In this document: positions 6,753-8,424 of the stretch, in pieces
How positions within the stretch are numbered: position 1 is the first letter of the stretch
Layout: each line of letters starts with the position of its first letter
DNA from: Treponema sp. UBA4326
GTDB lineage: Bacteria; Spirochaetota; Spirochaetia; Treponematales; Treponemataceae
Direction of reading: 5' to 3'
DNA: 8,424 nucleotides
Assembly: GCA_002393835.1 (NCBI GenBank)
Contig: DGTW01000265.1
Span: 1-8,424, forward strand
Made by a program: the position numbers and the translations under genes
Notes under the pieces: generated by a model
What the model was told of the DNA's origin: nothing
The model's database searches: none
What the model saw: only the letters and a program-made list of their open reading frames with translations

Positions 6753-7135
6753 ATCTCTGTGAGGTCAGCTTTTCGGAGCTTTGGACGCTGGTGCTCAAAC
6801 GCCTCGTTTACCTCGTGGCGAAGTTCATCAGCTTCAAGGGAGCGGCTTTCATAGTCTGCTGCGCTTTCCTCTACCTCGGAGTGATTTCGGGTGCTGTCTG
6901 GTGCTCGCTGATTCTCGGAATCATCACGAACAGGACCGGAAAACAGATTATGAATCACTTCGGAAAAGGAGACGGAGATGAGAAAGAAACTGACAGCTCT
7001 GGCTGTGACTCTGTGCGTGGCGTGGCAAACCGCCGCCCTGCCGCAGCAAGAAGAAAGTCCGAAGAGCGGGCTGAAAATGCGGCAAGAAACGCAAAGGAGC
7101 GAATCAGAAGCATCCTCTCAAACGGTGAGTTCTGA
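6743..7135 (+). CDS. Holin-like small membrane protein
   Basis: A 130-aa protein starting inside the end of the endopeptidase gene; GGAGG lies about 8 nt upstream of the ATG. Residues ~10-30 form a possible amphipathic helix, and ~32-62 a long hydrophobic stretch (AAFIVCCAFLYLGVISGAVWCSLILGII) that could be one long or two short membrane helices. The tail is hydrophilic and strongly basic (NRRPAAARRKSEERAENAARNAKER). Small size, membrane segment, charged tail and position next to an unexported endolysin all fit a holin, but I recognise no named holin family. Codons from ~79 to the end overlap the following gene in another frame for 158 nt, so the tail is either truly dual-coded or the overlap constrains both proteins. 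Confidence 0.68.
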   Translation: MGVNLCEVSFSELWTLVLKRLVYLVAKFISFKGAAFIVCCAFLYLGVISGAVWCSLILGIITNRTGKQIMNHFGKGDGDEKETDSSGCDSVRGVANRRPAAARRKSEERAENAARNAKERIRSILSNGEF

Positions 7136-7319
7136 GCAGCTGGAGCAAATTGAGGCGGTCATCGACGGAATGCGTGACCAGTGGATTTCTGAAGTCACCG
7201 AGAAGGATGAGAGAATCTTTCGGCTCGGCGAACGAAAGAAATTCTGGTTTCGGGTGTCTATCTGTGAGGCACTCGTCATAGCGGCAGGAGCGTACATCAT
7301 GTATGCGACAAACAAATAA
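6978..7319 (+). CDS. Spanin-like envelope protein with N-terminal signal and C-terminal membrane segment
   Basis: A 113-aa protein with a good ribosome site (AAAGGAG, ~8 nt before ATG). Residues 1-20 look like a signal peptide (MRKKLTALAVTLCVAWQTAA) with a cysteine at 13 that is not in a canonical lipobox. Residues ~50-88 are charged and likely coiled-coil (EQLEQIEAVIDGMRDQW ... EKDERIFRL). Residues ~91-110 are a C-terminal membrane helix ending in TNK. An N-terminal export signal with a C-terminal inner-membrane helix is the layout of unimolecular spanins, which join inner and outer membranes in the last step of phage lysis of diderm cells. The assignment is by layout and gene order only; the missing clear lipobox is the main objection. 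It could instead be a periplasmic holin modulator. Confidence 0.65.
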   Translation: MRKKLTALAVTLCVAWQTAALPQQEESPKSGLKMRQETQRSESEASSQTVSSEQLEQIEAVIDGMRDQWISEVTEKDERIFRLGERKKFWFRVSICEALVIAAGAYIMYATNK

Positions 7320-7337
7320 AATTAGGAGAAAAACATT

Positions 7338-8114
7338 ATGAATATCAACACACTTTCAAAAACAACAGCGGATTATGAATCATCAAAGCTTGCGGTCGCC
7401 CTATACCAGACAGCGATGAGAACCGAGAAGGACGGGAAGAAGACCTACCATGCCCGACCGATTTTCCGAAACAAGCTCACGATGGAGAACATCGCGAACG
7501 ACATCCTCGCTACAGGAGCGCTCGAAGGCTACTCGGCGGAGCAGATTGTTTCGGTCTGGAAAGTCGCGAATAGCGCAATGATTGACCGTGTTCTGAACGG
7601 CTCTCTGGTGGACGGCGGAATCGGCACATTCTATGCCAGAATCTCAGGCAGTTTCGATAGCGAGCAGTCAAGCTTTGACTCAGAGAAGAACGCCATAGAC
7701 ATCGCATTCCGAAGCGGAAAGACCGTGAAGGAGCTTGCTTCCCAGATTCAGCCGGTAATCGCACAGGGCAACACCGTCAAGCCTGAGATTCTCTCCGTGC
7801 TAGATGTCGAGAGCGGAAGGGAAGATACCCTCACCCCGAACGGCTTCCTTGACATCACAGGAAAAAGCATCCTCGTCACTGGTGACAATGATGATGTTGG
7901 CTTGTATTTCGTGAACACCGAGGACGAATCCAGCACAGTGAAGGTCGATGCCTCGAAAATCGGCGTGAACACATCATCGAGAATCGCCTGCGTTGTTCCG
8001 AAACTTGCGAGCGGAAGCTACAAGATTAAGATTGTGACGCAGTTCGCCCGAAGCAATGCACCTAGAAAAGACTCTCAGGTTAACACTTTCACAAATACTT
8101 TTACGGTACTTTAG
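7338..8114 (+). CDS. Bvu_2165/HU-like DNA-binding protein with C-terminal DUF4469 domain
   Basis: A 258-aa protein; AGGAG is 9 nt before ATG, and the gene starts 18 nt after the spanin-like stop. Residues ~37-126 match the HU/IHF-like fold of the Bvu_2165 type: KTYHARPIFRNKLTMENIA, a helical stretch, then LNGSLVDGGIGTFYARISGSF and AIDIAFRSGKTVKEL. Residues ~150-258 match DUF4469, an Ig-like beta domain (LDVESG, DITGKSILVTGDN, GLYFVNTEDE). These two domains commonly occur together in Bacteroidetes and spirochaete proteins of unknown role. The protein lacks a signal peptide, so it should act in the cytoplasm, probably binding or bending DNA. As last gene of the lysis-like cassette, directly before a phased repeat array, it could regulate the operon or bind the array; that link is inference. 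Confidence 0.82.
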   Translation: MNINTLSKTTADYESSKLAVALYQTAMRTEKDGKKTYHARPIFRNKLTMENIANDILATGALEGYSAEQIVSVWKVANSAMIDRVLNGSLVDGGIGTFYARISGSFDSEQSSFDSEKNAIDIAFRSGKTVKELASQIQPVIAQGNTVKPEILSVLDVESGREDTLTPNGFLDITGKSILVTGDNDDVGLYFVNTEDESSTVKVDASKIGVNTSSRIACVVPKLASGSYKIKIVTQFARSNAPRKDSQVNTFTNTFTVL

Positions 8115-8115
8115 C

Positions 8116-8232
8116 AACAGTTTCTTGATACTACGGTAACAGTTCAATCGTACTGTCTCCGTAGTACGACAAAAGCATAGAAACAGTTCTATCGTACTAT
8201 TACTTAAGTATCACATGAATACGGCAACAGTT
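8116..8232 (+). repeat. Phased AACAGTT repeat array with interleaved inverted 7-mers
   Basis: AACAGTT occurs at 8116, 8138, 8182 and 8226, so spacings are 22, 44 and 44 nt. The copies at 8138 and 8182 share 16 of their first 17 bases (ACAGTTC, one variable base, ATCGTACT). Between them are reverse complements: TCGTACT (8148, 8192) against AGTACGA (8163), and TGATACT (8126) against AGTATCA (8207). TACTACGG (8129-8136) also pairs with CCGTAGTA (8159-8166), so alternative folds exist. TACTTAAGTA (8201-8210) is a perfect palindrome. The array fills the space from the stop codon to the terminator; the last AACAGTT is part of the terminator stem. A 22-bp step is close to two helical turns, as in iterons or protein-binding arrays; a structured 3' UTR RNA is the alternative. 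Confidence 0.7.
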
Positions 8233-8257
8233 TTCAAAAACTATTGCCGTTTTTTTT
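8221..8257 (+). terminator. Intrinsic terminator of the lysis-like operon
   Basis: ACGGCAACAGTTTT (8221-8234) pairs with AAAACTATTGCCGT (8237-8250) with one C/A mismatch, followed by a run of eight T (8250-8257). It ends the plus-strand operon just before the convergent gene that stops at 8260. On the minus strand it lacks a good U-run, so it mainly serves the plus strand. Confidence 0.85.
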
Positions 8258-8259
8258 GT

Positions 8260-8424
8260 CTACCTGAACTTCGCCCGAAGCTCGAACACCGAGCGCACAC
8301 GGAATTTGGCAAGCACCCCGTGCCAGTGGGATGCCGCCGTGTTGAGCGAGTTGAAGCCGAAATCAACCTGCAGTTCCTTCTGAGTCCTTCCAGTCAGCAT
8401 GTACATAAAGGCATATTTCTGATT
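8260..8424 (-). CDS. Partial LuxR/GerE-type HTH protein, C-terminal 54 residues
   Basis: An open frame enters from the right edge on the minus strand and stops with TAG at 8262-8260, giving the last 54 residues. It reads FMYMLTGRTQKELQVDFGF, then SLNTAASHWHGVLAKF and VRSVFELRAKFR. This matches the C-terminal DNA-binding domain of LuxR-family regulators: the KE-A helix, the SxNTxxxH recognition helix, and L-xx-K-F-x-VRS-xx-ELR at the end. The N-terminal part that would show the signal or receiver domain is outside the window. The gene converges on the lysis-like operon and ends 2 nt past its terminator T-run. It may control the neighbouring operon, but convergent orientation alone does not show this. 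A sigma-70 region-4-like protein is a less likely reading. Confidence 0.65.
   Translation of the reverse strand, partial: NQKYAFMYMLTGRTQKELQVDFGFNSLNTAASHWHGVLAKFRVRSVFELRAKFR

Noticed and set aside
6611..6958. Minus-strand open frame opposite the NlpC/P60 and holin-like genes
   Set aside because: Antisense shadow of two well-supported coupled genes; no ribosome site and no recognisable protein features.
8116..8232. CRISPR array
   Set aside because: Repeats are only 7 to 17 bases, spacing is 22 or 44 nt, and the intervening sequences are reverse complements of the repeats, not unrelated spacers. No cas gene is seen.
8116..8232. Template region of a diversity-generating retroelement
   Set aside because: There is no matching variable repeat in the neighbouring gene and no reverse transcriptase in the window; the short repeats do not resemble a template region.

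Overview
The window looks like chromosomal DNA of a host-associated spirochaete, most likely a Treponema-type species. This rests on protein style rather than on any marker gene. The clues are a secreted WD40-caspase protein ending in an outer-membrane-type beta-barrel, a lipoprotein with a spirochaete-like Ser-Ser-Cys lipobox, a Bvu_2165/HU-like plus DUF4469 DNA-binding protein, and a mosaic of AT-rich and more GC-rich blocks. The cell is inferred to be diderm. There are no rRNA, tRNA, transposase, integrase or CRISPR features.

Left part (1-1017, minus strand): a short operon with a good promoter at 989-1017. It encodes a 75-aa soluble protein, a 194-aa helical protein with a C-terminal membrane anchor (4-nt ATGA overlap), and the first 40 codons of a third protein that runs off the left edge.

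Centre-left (1057-5671, minus strand): a two-gene operon of a 1342-aa secreted WD40 / Ig-like / caspase (His954, Cys1006) / outer-membrane-barrel fusion and a 188-aa lipoprotein with a PPC-like beta domain. The WD40 half of the large gene is AT-rich and the caspase-barrel half is GC-rich, with an abrupt switch near 3580-3590. That suggests a sensor half joined to a conserved effector half.

Centre (5672-6284): a secreted 67-aa Cys/His-rich peptide on the minus strand, with its own terminator, a strong promoter and a roughly 120-nt leader. The leader contains a three-way-junction palindrome (6029-6087) that may be a cis-regulatory RNA or attenuator. The divergent control region also holds a perfect 12-bp palindrome beside the start of the rightward operon.

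Right part (6285-8257, plus strand): a compact, translationally coupled cassette of phage-lysis type. Its order is an NlpC/P60 endopeptidase without signal peptide, a holin-like membrane protein, a spanin-like protein (N-terminal signal, charged helix, C-terminal membrane segment), and a Bvu_2165/HU-like DNA-binding protein with a DUF4469 domain. The second and third genes overlap by 158 nt in different frames. Between the last stop codon and a strong terminator lies a small array built on AACAGTT motifs at offsets 0, 22, 66 and 110 nt, with interleaved inverted 7-mers. No structural phage genes are visible, so the cassette may be a domesticated lysis or export module (type-10-secretion-like) or the edge of a prophage. 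At the right edge a convergent minus-strand gene ends with a LuxR/GerE-type helix-turn-helix.

The cassette with its array is the best candidate for an undescribed system. The caspase-barrel fusion is the second. All functions are read from motifs and layout by eye; no search was run.
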